Source: Planctomycetota bacterium
GTDB taxonomy: Bacteria > Planctomycetota > UBA1135 > UBA2386
Direction: 5' to 3'
Assembly: GCA_028281765.1 (NCBI GenBank)
Contig: JANQJF010000005.1
Coordinates: forward strand, 55,619 to 119,618
DNA length: 64,000 bases
Below, piece after piece: positions 35,937 to 44,836 of this stretch (positions are counted from its first letter, which is position 1; each line of letters opens with the position of its first letter). A program made the position numbers and the translations under genes. A model generated the notes under the pieces. It was not told the DNA's origin and did not search any database. It saw only the letters and a program-made list of their open reading frames with translations.

Positions 35937-38435
35937 ATGGCTCCATTCGCCCGCGCGTGCGTCGCGCTGTCTCTCTTCACCCTCCCGCTGACCGCCCAAC
36001 GCTTCGACCAGGTTCCGCCGAAGGCGCACTTGCCCGTTACGGAGCGGGGGCTGCAGGCCAGCGAGCTCGTCGACCTCGACGGCGACAACGTCCTCGAACT
36101 GGTCATTGGCAGTCACAGTGACTTCGCGAAGATCCTGCGCAGCGACGGGCAGGGCGAGTTTACGACGATCGAGGCGCTGAGCACGTTCCGCGTCCGTCAG
36201 ATCCAGGCCGGCGACCTGGACGGGGACGGCGACGTCGACTTGATCCTGGACGGGCTTCCGTTCCAGGTGCTGCGGCAGGATCCGGGTGGGTGGACCGAAG
36301 TGACCCAGACTGCGTTCGCCGGGCTGGCAGCGCCGTTCCCCGGCTCGTCGCAAGGCCTGGTCGACGTGGATGCCGACAACGACCTCGACTTTGTCGCGAG
36401 GATCGGCCTGCAGCTCGCGCTCTACCTCAACGACGGAACCGGTGTGTTCACCGACGTCACGGCGACGCAGATGCCGTTCGAGTTCGTCGACGGCGGTAGC
36501 TTCGCGCCCGGCGACCTCGACAACGACGGAGACGTCGACCTCCTCGTCGCGCGCACCGGCACCGTTACGATCTACGACAACGACGGCATGGGCACGTTCA
36601 CGAGCATGCCCAGCCTCGTCGTGGCGCCCGGCTTCGTCGCCGACGACGTGCAGGTCGCGGACATCGACAACGACGGGGATCTCGACGGCCTTCTCGCCGG
36701 CGTCGTGTTCGGTGGTGTGCTCGCGCTGCGGAACAACGGGGGCACCTTGTCCGACGACACCGTGAACATCCTGCCCGTGGGCACGATCAACCGCGGCGCG
36801 GTGTTCGAAGATCTCGACGGGGACGGGGACGTCGACCTCGTGCTCAATGGCGACAACCGGGTTCTGATCAACGATGGCTCGGGTTCGTTCACCGACCAGA
36901 CCGCGACGCTGCTGGATTCCGACCGGCGCGCCTCGAGCATCGCGGTCGGTGACGTCGACGGGGACGGGGATGCCGACCTCGTGGAAACGCGCAACGAGGC
37001 TGGTCTACCGGCGATTCTCTACCTGAACGACGGGACCGGGAAGTTCGTCACCGCGGTGCGTCGTCGCGCGCCCAACAACAACGCGAATCCGACGGCGATG
37101 GCGTCCGGGGATCTCAACGGCGACGGGCATCGCGACCTGGTCGTCGTGGCGCGCAATACGACTCTCGGCGGCCCGGTGATCCAGGTCCTGCTCAACGACG
37201 GCACGGCGAACTTCGAAGACGTGACCGAGGCCGCGCTCCCGGTCGCGTTCGAGGACGTCTGGGCCGTGGCGGTCGCGGACCTGACGAACGATGGCGTGCC
37301 CGACATCGTCGCCGCGGACACCGACTCGATGCAGCTCTGGGCGAACAACGGCTCCGGCACGTTCACCGACATGAGTGCGCTGCTGCCTGCTGGCCTGGGC
37401 GACGTCGGTCATATCGTTGCGGAAGACTTCGACGGGGACGGTCGCGTGGACCTCCTGCTCGGCACGGGATTGCCCGTGGGGCCGCAGAACTACTACCTCC
37501 GGCAGACCGCGACCGGCACGTTCGTGGACGAATCCGCGGCGCGGCTTCCGCTGACGACCGCGCGCACGAACGCGTTCGCGATCGGAGACATCGACACCAG
37601 CGGAACGCTGGACGTCGTCGTCGCGGATTCCTCGACGCAGAACGCGATCTGGCTCAACGATGGAACCGGGACCTTCACGGTCGCCGTGACCGGCGCGCCG
37701 CAGATCGCGGGGGAACAGGTTTGGGACCTCGCGTCGGGTGACGTCAACGGCGACGGCAACGTCGACCTGATCCTCGTGTCGTCGACGAACTCGCTGTTCC
37801 TCGGCCTCGCGGGTACGACGTTCTTCGTGCCGGCCGCGCCGCTGCCGGCGCTTCCCGTGCACAGCAACCGCGGGTTCCTGAGCGATCTCGACGGCGATTC
37901 CGATCCGGACTTCCTCACGATCAACGGTGGCGGAGGCGCGCCGCCGGTGTCCGTGTTCCGCAACGACGGGGTCACGGGGTTCGTCGACGTCACGGCCAGT
38001 GCGTTCGCGACGCCGGACGCGTTCTTGTACACGGACCTCGTGATCGCGGACCTCGACGGCGACGCGGACCACGACCTCGCGTTCACGACCACGACGGCGA
38101 CGAAGATCCTGCTGAACGCGTCGCAGCCGCACCTCAGCTCGCCGCTGCTCGCGCGGGCCGGTCGGGACTACCGCTTGCGCGTGGTCGAAGACCCCACGCA
38201 GCCGACGACCTGGCTGCTCGGTGTGGGGGCACTACCGGCGCCGTTGCCGACGCCGTTCGGGCTCTTCCGTCTCGATCCGGCGCTGACGCTCGCTGCCGTA
38301 ACCACGCCGAACGCGGCTCTCGACCTGTCGATTCCTGCGGCGACGACGCTGACGGGGATCGACATCTACTGGCAGGCGGTCTACTCGACGACGAACCCGC
38401 GATTGACCGACCTGATCGTCGACCGTGTCTACTAG
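35937..38435 (+). CDS. Secreted FG-GAP/VCBS calcium-binding repeat protein
   Basis: An 832-residue exported protein. Signal peptide: ARACVALSLFTLPLTAQ. At least twelve DxDxDGxxD loops recur at 45-65 residue spacing (DLDGDGDVDL, DLDNDGDVDL, DIDNDGDLDG, DVDGDGDADL, DLNGDGHRDL, DVNGDGNVDL), each expected to bind calcium. Together they would form a beta-propeller as in integrin alpha-like bacterial surface proteins. The last ~100 residues lack repeats. Its stop overlaps the stop of the convergent gene by 4 bp (CTAG). Confidence 0.85.
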   Translation: MAPFARACVALSLFTLPLTAQRFDQVPPKAHLPVTERGLQASELVDLDGDNVLELVIGSHSDFAKILRSDGQGEFTTIEALSTFRVRQIQAGDLDGDGDVDLILDGLPFQVLRQDPGGWTEVTQTAFAGLAAPFPGSSQGLVDVDADNDLDFVARIGLQLALYLNDGTGVFTDVTATQMPFEFVDGGSFAPGDLDNDGDVDLLVARTGTVTIYDNDGMGTFTSMPSLVVAPGFVADDVQVADIDNDGDLDGLLAGVVFGGVLALRNNGGTLSDDTVNILPVGTINRGAVFEDLDGDGDVDLVLNGDNRVLINDGSGSFTDQTATLLDSDRRASSIAVGDVDGDGDADLVETRNEAGLPAILYLNDGTGKFVTAVRRRAPNNNANPTAMASGDLNGDGHRDLVVVARNTTLGGPVIQVLLNDGTANFEDVTEAALPVAFEDVWAVAVADLTNDGVPDIVAADTDSMQLWANNGSGTFTDMSALLPAGLGDVGHIVAEDFDGDGRVDLLLGTGLPVGPQNYYLRQTATGTFVDESAARLPLTTARTNAFAIGDIDTSGTLDVVVADSSTQNAIWLNDGTGTFTVAVTGAPQIAGEQVWDLASGDVNGDGNVDLILVSSTNSLFLGLAGTTFFVPAAPLPALPVHSNRGFLSDLDGDSDPDFLTINGGGGAPPVSVFRNDGVTGFVDVTASAFATPDAFLYTDLVIADLDGDADHDLAFTTTTATKILLNASQPHLSSPLLARAGRDYRLRVVEDPTQPTTWLLGVGALPAPLPTPFGLFRLDPALTLAAVTTPNAALDLSIPAATTLTGIDIYWQAVYSTTNPRLTDLIVDRVY

Positions 38436-39442
38436 GAACCGAGCAGGGTGTCGACGATCGCGCCGACGCCGGTGCGCACCGGGTCCACGCACGGCACGCC
38501 CGTGCGTTCGGCCGTCTCGGCGAGGCAGGCCTGCGCCGCGTCGTCGTCGAGTTCGCTCGTGTTGAGCGCTACGCCACGCACCTTGGCGTCCGGCGCGGTG
38601 ATCTTCGCTGCCGACTCCGTGAAGCGGATGCAGTCGAGCAGATCCGGCGTCGGGTAGAGGTCGGCCGCGCGCATCGTCGTGCGCGTCGGGTGGTGGCACA
38701 TGATCAGCGTGTCGGGCTGCGCACCGTGCAAGAGCCCCAGCGACACGCCCGCGAACGCCGGGTGGAAGAGCGAACCCTGCCCCTCGATGACGTCCCAGTG
38801 GTCGTCCGCTGCCGCGGGCGCGAGCTGCTCGGTGGCGCCCGAGATGAAGTCGGCGACGACCGCGTCGACCGAGATGCCGCTGCCGGCGATGAAGATGCCG
38901 GTCTGGCCGGTCGCGCGGAACGTCGCGTTCGCGCCGCGCGCTTGCAGCTCGCGTTCGATCGCGAGCGCGGTGAACATCTTGCCGATCGAGCAGTCGGTGC
39001 CCACGGTCAGGATGCGCCGACCCGAACGCTTCGCGCCGGTGCCGACCGGCAGGTCCTTCGGCGGTAGACGCACGTCGTGCAGCTTGCGACCGTGCTTCTC
39101 CGCCGCGTCGCGCAGCTCCGGCACGTCGCACAGCGCGATGTGCATGCCGCTCGCGACGTCGAGCCCGTGCTCGATCGCTTCGCGCAGCGTCGTGACCCAG
39201 CGCTCGTGGATCACGCCGCCCGCGTTCGCGCAGCCGATCACGATCGTCTTCGCGCCGGCTTCGACCGCGGCCGCGAGATCCATGCGCGGCAGACCGGTCG
39301 TCGCGACGCAGTCGTCGTAGCGGAACTCGCCGACGCAGATGTCGGGCCGCCAGTGGGCGATGCCGGTCGCGGTCTTGGCCGTCGACTGATTGGGTGCGTC
39401 CCCGAGGAACAGCAGATACGGAGTGCGGATGGTCTCGGTCAT
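38432..39442 (-). CDS. DUF1611/DgcN-family protein
   Basis: A protein of about 336 residues with the DUF1611 layout: N-terminal Rossmann-like part (TIVIGCANAGG), then a P-loop-like ILTVGTDCSIGKM, then DVIEGQGSLFHPAF and LIMCHHPTR. Some members (DgcN) act as N-acetyltransferases in D-glutamate use in proteobacteria; that role is only suggested here. The ATG at 39442 overlaps the stop of the upstream MFS gene, so transporter and enzyme are coupled, consistent with uptake and use of one substrate. Confidence 0.8.
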   Translation of the reverse strand: MTETIRTPYLLFLGDAPNQSTAKTATGIAHWRPDICVGEFRYDDCVATTGLPRMDLAAAVEAGAKTIVIGCANAGGVIHERWVTTLREAIEHGLDVASGMHIALCDVPELRDAAEKHGRKLHDVRLPPKDLPVGTGAKRSGRRILTVGTDCSIGKMFTALAIERELQARGANATFRATGQTGIFIAGSGISVDAVVADFISGATEQLAPAAADDHWDVIEGQGSLFHPAFAGVSLGLLHGAQPDTLIMCHHPTRTTMRAADLYPTPDLLDCIRFTESAAKITAPDAKVRGVALNTSELDDDAAQACLAETAERTGVPCVDPVRTGVGAIVDTLLGS

Positions 39443-40653
39443 GGGGCAGTGGACGTGCGATCGGTCGTCCGGGCGAGAGCATAGATCACCGTCGACACGA
39501 GCGCTGCAGCAACGCCGGCGATCATCCACAACGTCGTCGATCCGAACCGGTCGTAGATCCAGAACCCGGCGAGCGGCGCCAGCCCGGTCGTGATCGCGAA
39601 CGACATCGTGTAGACGCCCATGTAGCGCCCGCGGTTCTTCGGCCCGGCGCGGTTAGCGACGAAGGCGCCGGCCAGCGGCGACTCGATCATCTCGGCGATC
39701 GTCCAGATGACTACCGACACCGCCGCCCAGGCGAACGTGCTGCCGAACGGCAGCATGACGCAGCTGATCGCGACCAGGTAGCCGGCGAAAGCGATCCAGC
39801 GCAGGGGCGGGCGTTCGGCGAGCTTGTGCGAGATGATCATCTCGAGCGCGACGATGATCACCGGGTTCATCCCGAGCAGGAATCCGATCTCGCTCTTCGA
39901 CAGGCCGTACTCGTTCTCCAAGAACACGGTGCCGGTGCTCATCCACTGCATGACGACGAGCGCGAGCACGAACGTGTTCGTCGTCACGATCAAGAACAGC
40001 CCGTCCCGCCACGGCGAGCGGTCCGACTTCTCCTCCGAGTCCGGCTCGTCGATCGTCGGCGACTTGCCGCGGAACAGCACCACCAGCAGCAGCCCCGCGA
40101 TCAGGCAGGCCGTGCCGTCGACGACGAACAGGTGGTCGAACGACGTCTCTGCGAGTACGCCGCCGGTCGCCGGGCCGATCGCCATGCCGAGGTTGATCGC
40201 CAAACGGAAGAGCGCGAGCGCGCGCGTGCGCATCTCGGGCGGACACGTCGACGTCAGCAGAGCCCAGCTCGCGGGCCGCATCATCGTCTGGATCATCCCG
40301 AGGATCGGCAGCGCGATCGCGAGCGAGAGCCACGTGTCGCACGTGCGCAGGACGAAGAAGCCCAGTCCCGTCAGGATGAGCGAGCCCGCCTGGATCGTCA
40401 GCGCACCGACGTGGTCACTGAGCCAGCCGCCGCCGATCGAACCGAGCACCGTCCCGACGCCGTAGAGTCCGAGCAGCACGCCCACCGTCGGCTTGTCGAG
40501 TCCGCCTTCGATCTCGGTCGCGAAGTAGAGCGCCAAGAACGGGATCACCATCGTGCCTGCGCGGTTCACGAGCGTGACCGCACTGAGCAACCACGTCGCG
40601 CGCGGCAGCCCGGTGATCGCTTCGCGGTAGAGCCGGACGTATGTGCGCAACAT
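39439..40653 (-). CDS. MFS transporter (drug/metabolite type)
   Basis: A permease of about 404 residues with 12 helices. GWLSDHVGALTIQAG carries the loop 2-3 motif, and RALALFRLAINLGMAIGPATGG is a typical helix 4-5 segment. I start at 40653 (LRTYVRLYREA); the frame is open to 40737, but that part overlaps non-coding sequence. Its stop overlaps the start of the DUF1611 gene. Substrate unknown. Confidence 0.8.
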   Translation of the reverse strand: MLRTYVRLYREAITGLPRATWLLSAVTLVNRAGTMVIPFLALYFATEIEGGLDKPTVGVLLGLYGVGTVLGSIGGGWLSDHVGALTIQAGSLILTGLGFFVLRTCDTWLSLAIALPILGMIQTMMRPASWALLTSTCPPEMRTRALALFRLAINLGMAIGPATGGVLAETSFDHLFVVDGTACLIAGLLLVVLFRGKSPTIDEPDSEEKSDRSPWRDGLFLIVTTNTFVLALVVMQWMSTGTVFLENEYGLSKSEIGFLLGMNPVIIVALEMIISHKLAERPPLRWIAFAGYLVAISCVMLPFGSTFAWAAVSVVIWTIAEMIESPLAGAFVANRAGPKNRGRYMGVYTMSFAITTGLAPLAGFWIYDRFGSTTLWMIAGVAAALVSTVIYALARTTDRTSTAP

Positions 40654-40766
40654 GTTGTGGGGGGGCGAGACGGCGAGCGGGCCTCGTATTGAATCCTTGC
40701 GAGCCGACGCCGCAACCGGGAAACTGCAGACTGGCACCTCGCACGGTCAGGCGCGAGGGAGGGATC

Positions 40767-41282
40767 ATGAAACTCTGCTTTCTCGAGTTGTTCGAGGACG
40801 GGTCTGCGGCATCCGAGTCCGGTGGTTGGGTCTCGGCGGCAGTGCTCGTCACCGACGCACAGACACGACCGCTCGAATTCCGCGTGACGGATCACGTCCA
40901 CGTGGACGCGGTGCAACAAGCGCTCTACGGCGCCTCGTTCGACGAGCACCTCTACGGCACGGTGCTGACGGCGCCGCTGCTCGAAGCGCTGCGGGAGTCG
41001 CCCGACGTGATCTTGGTCCGCGACCAGTCGCTGCTCGCGCTGCACGGGCTGGCGCCGCTGCCGGTGCTGTGGATCGGCCGCGACGAATCCGATTCTGCCA
41101 ATTCTCAGAACGGCGGCGGCTTCGTCGTCGGCATCCGCGGGGACGACGACGAGCTACTCCACGCGCGTTCGCGGCTCGGCGAATGCGTCGTCGGCCGCGA
41201 CCTGCTCGAGCCGTTCGAGCGCATCGCGACCGCCCTCGAGCGCGTCCGCGTCGACGGCGCGCAGGTGAGCCCTGGGGCGTGA
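40767..41282 (+). CDS. Small protein paired with SNF2 helicase
   Basis: A 171-residue soluble protein of unknown family. GGAGGG precedes the ATG by a few bases, a strong ribosome site. The N-terminal half (LCFLELFEDGSAASESGGWV, AVLVTDAQTRPLEFRVTDHV) is beta-rich and the C-terminal half alpha/beta. It ends 4 bp before the helicase gene, so the two are very likely co-translated. No catalytic motif is evident. Confidence 0.7.
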   Translation: MKLCFLELFEDGSAASESGGWVSAAVLVTDAQTRPLEFRVTDHVHVDAVQQALYGASFDEHLYGTVLTAPLLEALRESPDVILVRDQSLLALHGLAPLPVLWIGRDESDSANSQNGGGFVVGIRGDDDELLHARSRLGECVVGRDLLEPFERIATALERVRVDGAQVSPGA

Positions 41283-41286
41283 CCGT

Positions 41287-42987
41287 TTGAGGTTCACCGA
41301 CCGACGCCTGCGCCGCGCGATCCGCCGCCTGCGCCTGCAGGTGCGCGAATACGACTGCGAGCTCGTGACGCCGGACGTGCGGATCTTCGCACGCCGGCTG
41401 ACGACCGACCCGGCCAAGGTCAGCCGCGACCTCGCGCGCGCGGTGCGGGTGCCGCGCACGTTCGGCGGCCGCTTCCGTCCGGTCGAGCAGGAGCTGGCGC
41501 GCAGCAAGCGAGGCAAGCCGCGCAAGGCCTACCGCGAGCACAAGCTCCCGGGCGGCGTCGTGCACCAGCCGCCGTCGATCTGGGATCTCGTGCTGCCGAT
41601 GCTGATGCCGCCGCTCGAGATCGACCACGACGGTTTCGCGCACCTGCCACACCGGCTGTATCGCTACCAGCGCAGCGGCATCGACTTCCTGCGTTCGCAC
41701 CCGTCGGCGCTGCTCGCCGACGAGATGGGCACGGGCAAGACCGTGCAGAGCACCGTCGCGGTGCGGCTGATGTTCCGCGACAAGAAGGTCCGCCGCGCGC
41801 TCGTGCTGTGCCCGCTGAGTCTCCTCGGCGTGTGGGACCGTCATCTCGCGGAGTGGGCGCCGGAGCTCGCGGTGACCGTCGTGCACGGCGGCGCGAAGAC
41901 GCGGCGGCGTGACTGGAAGTGTCCGGCGCACGTGTTCGTGACGACCTACGACACGCTGCGCGGCGACCTGGCCGGCGACGAGCCGGTGCTGCCGCCGGAG
42001 CTCGCCGCCGCGTTCGACCTGATGCTTCTCGACGAAGCGCAGACGATCAAGAACTCGGATAGCGGTCGCACGCGCGCGGTGCGCAAGATCGACGCGAAGT
42101 ACCGCTGGGCGTTGTCCGGCACGCCGGTCGAGAACCGGCTCGATGACTTGGTGTCGCTGTTCGCGGTGTTGCGCCCGGGCTTGCTGTGCGCCGACGACCT
42201 GTCCGCGACTCAGGCCTCGTCGCTGATCGCCCCGTTCGTGATGCGCCGCACGAAGGCCGAGGTCATGAAGGAGCTGCCGCCCAAGATGCGCCAGGACCAG
42301 TGGCTCGAGCTCGACCAGGCGCAGCGCGAGGCCTACGAACGCGCGGAGAAGAAGGGCCGCGAAGACCTCGAAGAGCTCGGCGACGACGTCAGCCGTATCC
42401 ACATTTTCTCGCTGATCACGAAGCTCAAGATGATCTGCAACTTCGGCCCCGGCGAGGAGTCGAGCCCGAAGCTGCGCGCGGTCGAAGCGAAGGTCGAAGC
42501 GATCGCGGCGAGCAAGAAGAAGGTCCTGATCTTCACGCAGTGGCTCGAGGCCGGCGTCGACCGTCTAGCGCAAGCGCTCCACCGCTTCGGCGTCGTCCAG
42601 TTCGACGCGCGCCTGGACTCCGCAGGCCGCGAGGCCGCGATCCAGAAGTTCCGCGAGGACGACTCGATCACGGTGTTCGTCGCGACGGTGAAGAGCGCGG
42701 GGGTCGGGCTGACGCTGACGGAAGCGAGCTATGTGATCCACTTCGACCACTGGTGGAACCCGGCGTGGATGTTCCAGGCGGAGGACCGCGCGCATCGCAA
42801 GGGGCAGCTGGAGCCGGTGAATGTGTATTCGTTGTGGATGAGGGGGACGATCGAGGAGCGGATCCACGAGATCCTGGAGAAGAAGGGGATGCTGCAGGAG
42901 GAGATCTTGGATGGGCTCACCGAAGATGCCGTCGGCGGCATGATCTCCGTGCGCGAGTGGAAGGGCATGCTCGGCATCGGCCGCTAG
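41287..42987 (+). CDS. SNF2-family DEAD/DEAH-box helicase
   Basis: A 566-residue helicase-like ATPase. Motif I DEMGTGKT is near residue 145, motif II LLDEAQTIKN near 250, motif III LSGTPVENRLDDL, then FVMRRTKAEVMKELP. The C-terminal RecA lobe has VLIFTQWLEAGV and VKSAGVGLTLTEASYV with DRAHRKGQ as motif VI. SNF2 proteins translocate on double-stranded DNA to remodel bound protein; bacterial ones act in transcription recycling or sit in defence islands. The start is a TTG at 41287. It is the last gene before the cassette array. Confidence 0.88.
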   Translation: MRFTDRRLRRAIRRLRLQVREYDCELVTPDVRIFARRLTTDPAKVSRDLARAVRVPRTFGGRFRPVEQELARSKRGKPRKAYREHKLPGGVVHQPPSIWDLVLPMLMPPLEIDHDGFAHLPHRLYRYQRSGIDFLRSHPSALLADEMGTGKTVQSTVAVRLMFRDKKVRRALVLCPLSLLGVWDRHLAEWAPELAVTVVHGGAKTRRRDWKCPAHVFVTTYDTLRGDLAGDEPVLPPELAAAFDLMLLDEAQTIKNSDSGRTRAVRKIDAKYRWALSGTPVENRLDDLVSLFAVLRPGLLCADDLSATQASSLIAPFVMRRTKAEVMKELPPKMRQDQWLELDQAQREAYERAEKKGREDLEELGDDVSRIHIFSLITKLKMICNFGPGEESSPKLRAVEAKVEAIAASKKKVLIFTQWLEAGVDRLAQALHRFGVVQFDARLDSAGREAAIQKFREDDSITVFVATVKSAGVGLTLTEASYVIHFDHWWNPAWMFQAEDRAHRKGQLEPVNVYSLWMRGTIEERIHEILEKKGMLQEEILDGLTEDAVGGMISVREWKGMLGIGR

Positions 42988-43064
42988 GCCCCTGCCGATT
43001 TACTTGCCCTTGCCATTGCCCTTGCCTTTGCCTGCCGCGACGAAGCACACGACGCCATCCACGA

Positions 43065-43157
43065 TCACCGGCAGTCACGCCATGACCGGCTTCGCCGGCA
43101 ACACCAAGCGACCACGCGACCAAGATTGGGCAGCGGGCGCGAGTTGCCGCTCGATGC
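43065..43157 (+). repeat. Copy of the 47478-47570 intergenic block
   Basis: It shares TCACCGGCAGTCACGCC and ACCGGCTTCGCCGG followed by AACACCAAGCGACCA with 47478-47570, where the block lies between two genes. It contains short inverted arms (CCGGCAGTCA/TGACCGG) and could be a decayed recombination site or an extragenic palindrome. Confidence 0.7.
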
Positions 43158-43160
43158 TCC

Positions 43161-43260
43161 CCACGTTCGAGGATGTGAGTTGCGACGACTTCGAAGTGAC
43201 GCGTGGGAGAGGGGTCGTGGGGCTAGGATCCTGCCTCGCATGGCGGAGTTGCTGGGCTTG
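43161..43260 (+). pseudogene. 3' remnant of a relative of the 47668-48195 gene
   Basis: It matches 48089-48184, sharing GACTTCGAAGTGACGCGTG and CTGCCTCGCATGGCGGAGTT, i.e. the last ~30 codons of the 175-residue protein gene. The frame is broken. With the adjacent block at 43065-43157 it represents the two ends of that cassette with the middle deleted. Confidence 0.7.
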
Positions 43261-43454
43261 GGTTAGTCGGTTGTCCACCGCGCAGTGCGACGCGCCGCCG
43301 CCAAGAGACTCGGGCGGGTTCGGTTGCAAGACTGGTCTATCTAGACCTTGTTGGCCAAGTCACGAGTGGGTGTGCGCGCCGCGAACGCCCCCGCTCAGCG
43401 GCCGCCGCAAATCAGGAAGAAACCACTCCAAGGTTGATTTTTTTTGGCAGGACG

Positions 43455-43488
43455 GGTATGAGGGCAAGCCCTTGCCCTGATACCCGAT
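43455..43488. repeat. Near-perfect 34-bp palindrome
   Basis: Two 16-bp arms with one mismatch around a 2-base loop: CGGGTATGAGGGCAAG facing CTTGCCCTGATACCCG. A T8 run lies just upstream (43438-43447), so on the + strand it is on the wrong side for an intrinsic terminator. It lies about 100 bp before the DUF5343 gene. Confidence 0.8.
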
Positions 43489-43590
43489 ATCGGCGATGGC
43501 CGGGCACCGCGAACATGGCGCTTGCGGTGTCCCTGGCGGCCCCATACGCAGGAATTCCCAATTCCGAATTCCAACGATTAGGGAGATCTC

Positions 43591-44262
43591 ATGGCATATC
43601 CATATGCCCCGTCCGCTGGGCCGATCTTGAAGACCCTGGAGCACTTTCGGCGAAAAAGAGTGCCCAAAGAAATCGATGCTGACGTTCTCCGAAAGCTCGG
43701 CCTGGCACCGAAGAACGAGTCATATGTCCTGAACATCCTCAGGTTTTTGGGGATCATCGATGAGAGCGGCAAAACGGACGCCGATCGATCTAAGGTCTTC
43801 GCACAACACAAAGACGACGCCTTCGCCGGAGCGTTCGGACCGATTGTGCGAGATGCCTACGCAGAGTTGTTCGAGCTACATGGCGACAGCTCATGGAGCC
43901 TTGGCCGAACGGATCTCATACACTTCTTCCGACAAACTGACCATTCGTCCGAGGTGGTTGGGCAACGCCAGGCCGCGACGTTCGCGGCGTTGGCCGGACT
44001 GGCGGGCCATGGCGATACGCCGAAGGTGCGCGAAGGCAAGAGTAGCAAGGCTACGTCAAAAAAGCAGAGGGGCGATAAGGGCAAGTCGCAGGCCACGAAG
44101 CGCAACGAATCGTCCGTCGTCCGCCAGCCAACCGACCAGCGTGATTCGGAGTCCAAGATCGGACTGACGGTACGAATCGAAGTGAACCTCCCAGCGGACG
44201 GGAATCAGGAAACGTACGATCGGATCTTCAGCAGCATCCGGAAGAATCTAATCGATGGCTGA
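43591..44262 (+). CDS. DUF5343-family protein
   Basis: A 223-residue protein. Residues 1-140 match the DUF5343 pattern: MAYPYAPSAGPILKTLEHF, LRKLGLAPKNESYVLNILRF, then SEVVGQRQAATFAALAGLAG, a predicted winged-helix-like fold. A Lys-rich linker (140-185) follows, and a short beta-alpha tail (GLTVRIEVNLPADGNQETYD). GGGAGATCTC just before the ATG is a fair ribosome site. Its stop overlaps the start of the next gene by 8 bases. Base composition is less GC-rich than the core genes, consistent with acquisition. DUF5343 genes are often found beside TIGR02391 genes, as here. Confidence 0.8.
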   Translation: MAYPYAPSAGPILKTLEHFRRKRVPKEIDADVLRKLGLAPKNESYVLNILRFLGIIDESGKTDADRSKVFAQHKDDAFAGAFGPIVRDAYAELFELHGDSSWSLGRTDLIHFFRQTDHSSEVVGQRQAATFAALAGLAGHGDTPKVREGKSSKATSKKQRGDKGKSQATKRNESSVVRQPTDQRDSESKIGLTVRIEVNLPADGNQETYDRIFSSIRKNLIDG

Positions 44263-44749
44263 TCCCGGCGAGTTTTCCACGAGCTTCGCCCAGTTCGAGT
44301 CGATCGTGCGGCGCGCGCATGAATCAACAGATGCGTCACCAAGCCAGTCATCCGTGCACCCCTTCGAAATGCGAAACGTCCATCCAGACTTTCCCAGCGA
44401 CGTACGCGCACTCTTCGACAACGGTCACTACGTGCAGGCTGCGTTCGAATCGTTCAAGTTCGTAGATGAAGAGGTGCAGAGGATTAGCGGAGAGACAGAC
44501 TACGGAACCGCGCTCATGCACAAGGTCTTTGGAGGACAGTCCCCCAAGCTGCGGCTCAACCCCGGCGCAACCCAGTCGGAGCAGAGCGAACAAGAGGGTT
44601 ATCAGTTTCTGTTCGCAGGGGGAATGTTGGGCATTCGCAACCCGCGCGGCCACGTCAGCGGCATGCGCGACGACCTCGATTTGTGCCTTGATCATTTGGC
44701 TCTAGCGTCCATGCTGCTCAGGAAACTCGAAGCCGCCGCTCTTCGCTAG
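44255..44749 (+). CDS. TIGR02391 (Ymh-like) protein with HEPN-type motif
   Basis: A 164-residue protein. The C-terminal half matches TIGR02391: LFDNGHYVQAAFESFKFVDE, GTALMHKVFG, then EGYQFLFAGGMLGIRNPRGH and LDHLALASMLLRKL. R128-N129-PRG-H133 is an Rx4H motif with Asn after the Arg, the catalytic pattern of HEPN ribonucleases. HEPN proteins serve as toxins and phage-defence effectors. Translation is probably coupled to the DUF5343 gene, which could be its regulator or partner; that is inference. The stop lies 3 bp before the first attC site. Confidence 0.8.
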   Translation: MADPGEFSTSFAQFESIVRRAHESTDASPSQSSVHPFEMRNVHPDFPSDVRALFDNGHYVQAAFESFKFVDEEVQRISGETDYGTALMHKVFGGQSPKLRLNPGATQSEQSEQEGYQFLFAGGMLGIRNPRGHVSGMRDDLDLCLDHLALASMLLRKLEAAALR

Positions 44750-44752
44750 GAT

Positions 44753-44836
44753 GGCTAACCAGCCGATGCTGCCGATGATCGCTTCTTCACGCTGCTCGCT
44801 TGCGAGATCAGCTGCGAGCCCAGCAAGTCGTTAGGT
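44753..44836 (+). other. attC site 1
   Basis: An 84-bp imperfect palindrome. Outer boxes are GGCTAAC and GTTAGGT, with TCAGCTGCGA on the inner right arm. It follows the stop of the TIGR02391 gene. Confidence 0.8.

Larger units (their letters stand above)
42988..43590. other. Gene-free junction between core genome and cassette array
   Basis: About 600 bp without a convincing gene. It begins with a TTGCCC-rich low-complexity tract (43001-43035), then two blocks copied from the 47.5-48.2 kb region (43065-43157 and 43161-43260), then unassigned sequence and a palindrome at 43455-43488. An open frame at 43004-43480 is rejected because it runs across these repeat copies. Confidence 0.7.

Noticed and set aside
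43004..43480. Open frame of 158 codons at the array's left edge
   Set aside because: It crosses two blocks copied from elsewhere in the array, begins in a low-complexity TTGCCC tract and has no coherent protein character.
43455..43488. Intrinsic terminator
   Set aside because: The T-run precedes the hairpin on the + strand and becomes an A-run on the reverse strand, so neither direction fits.
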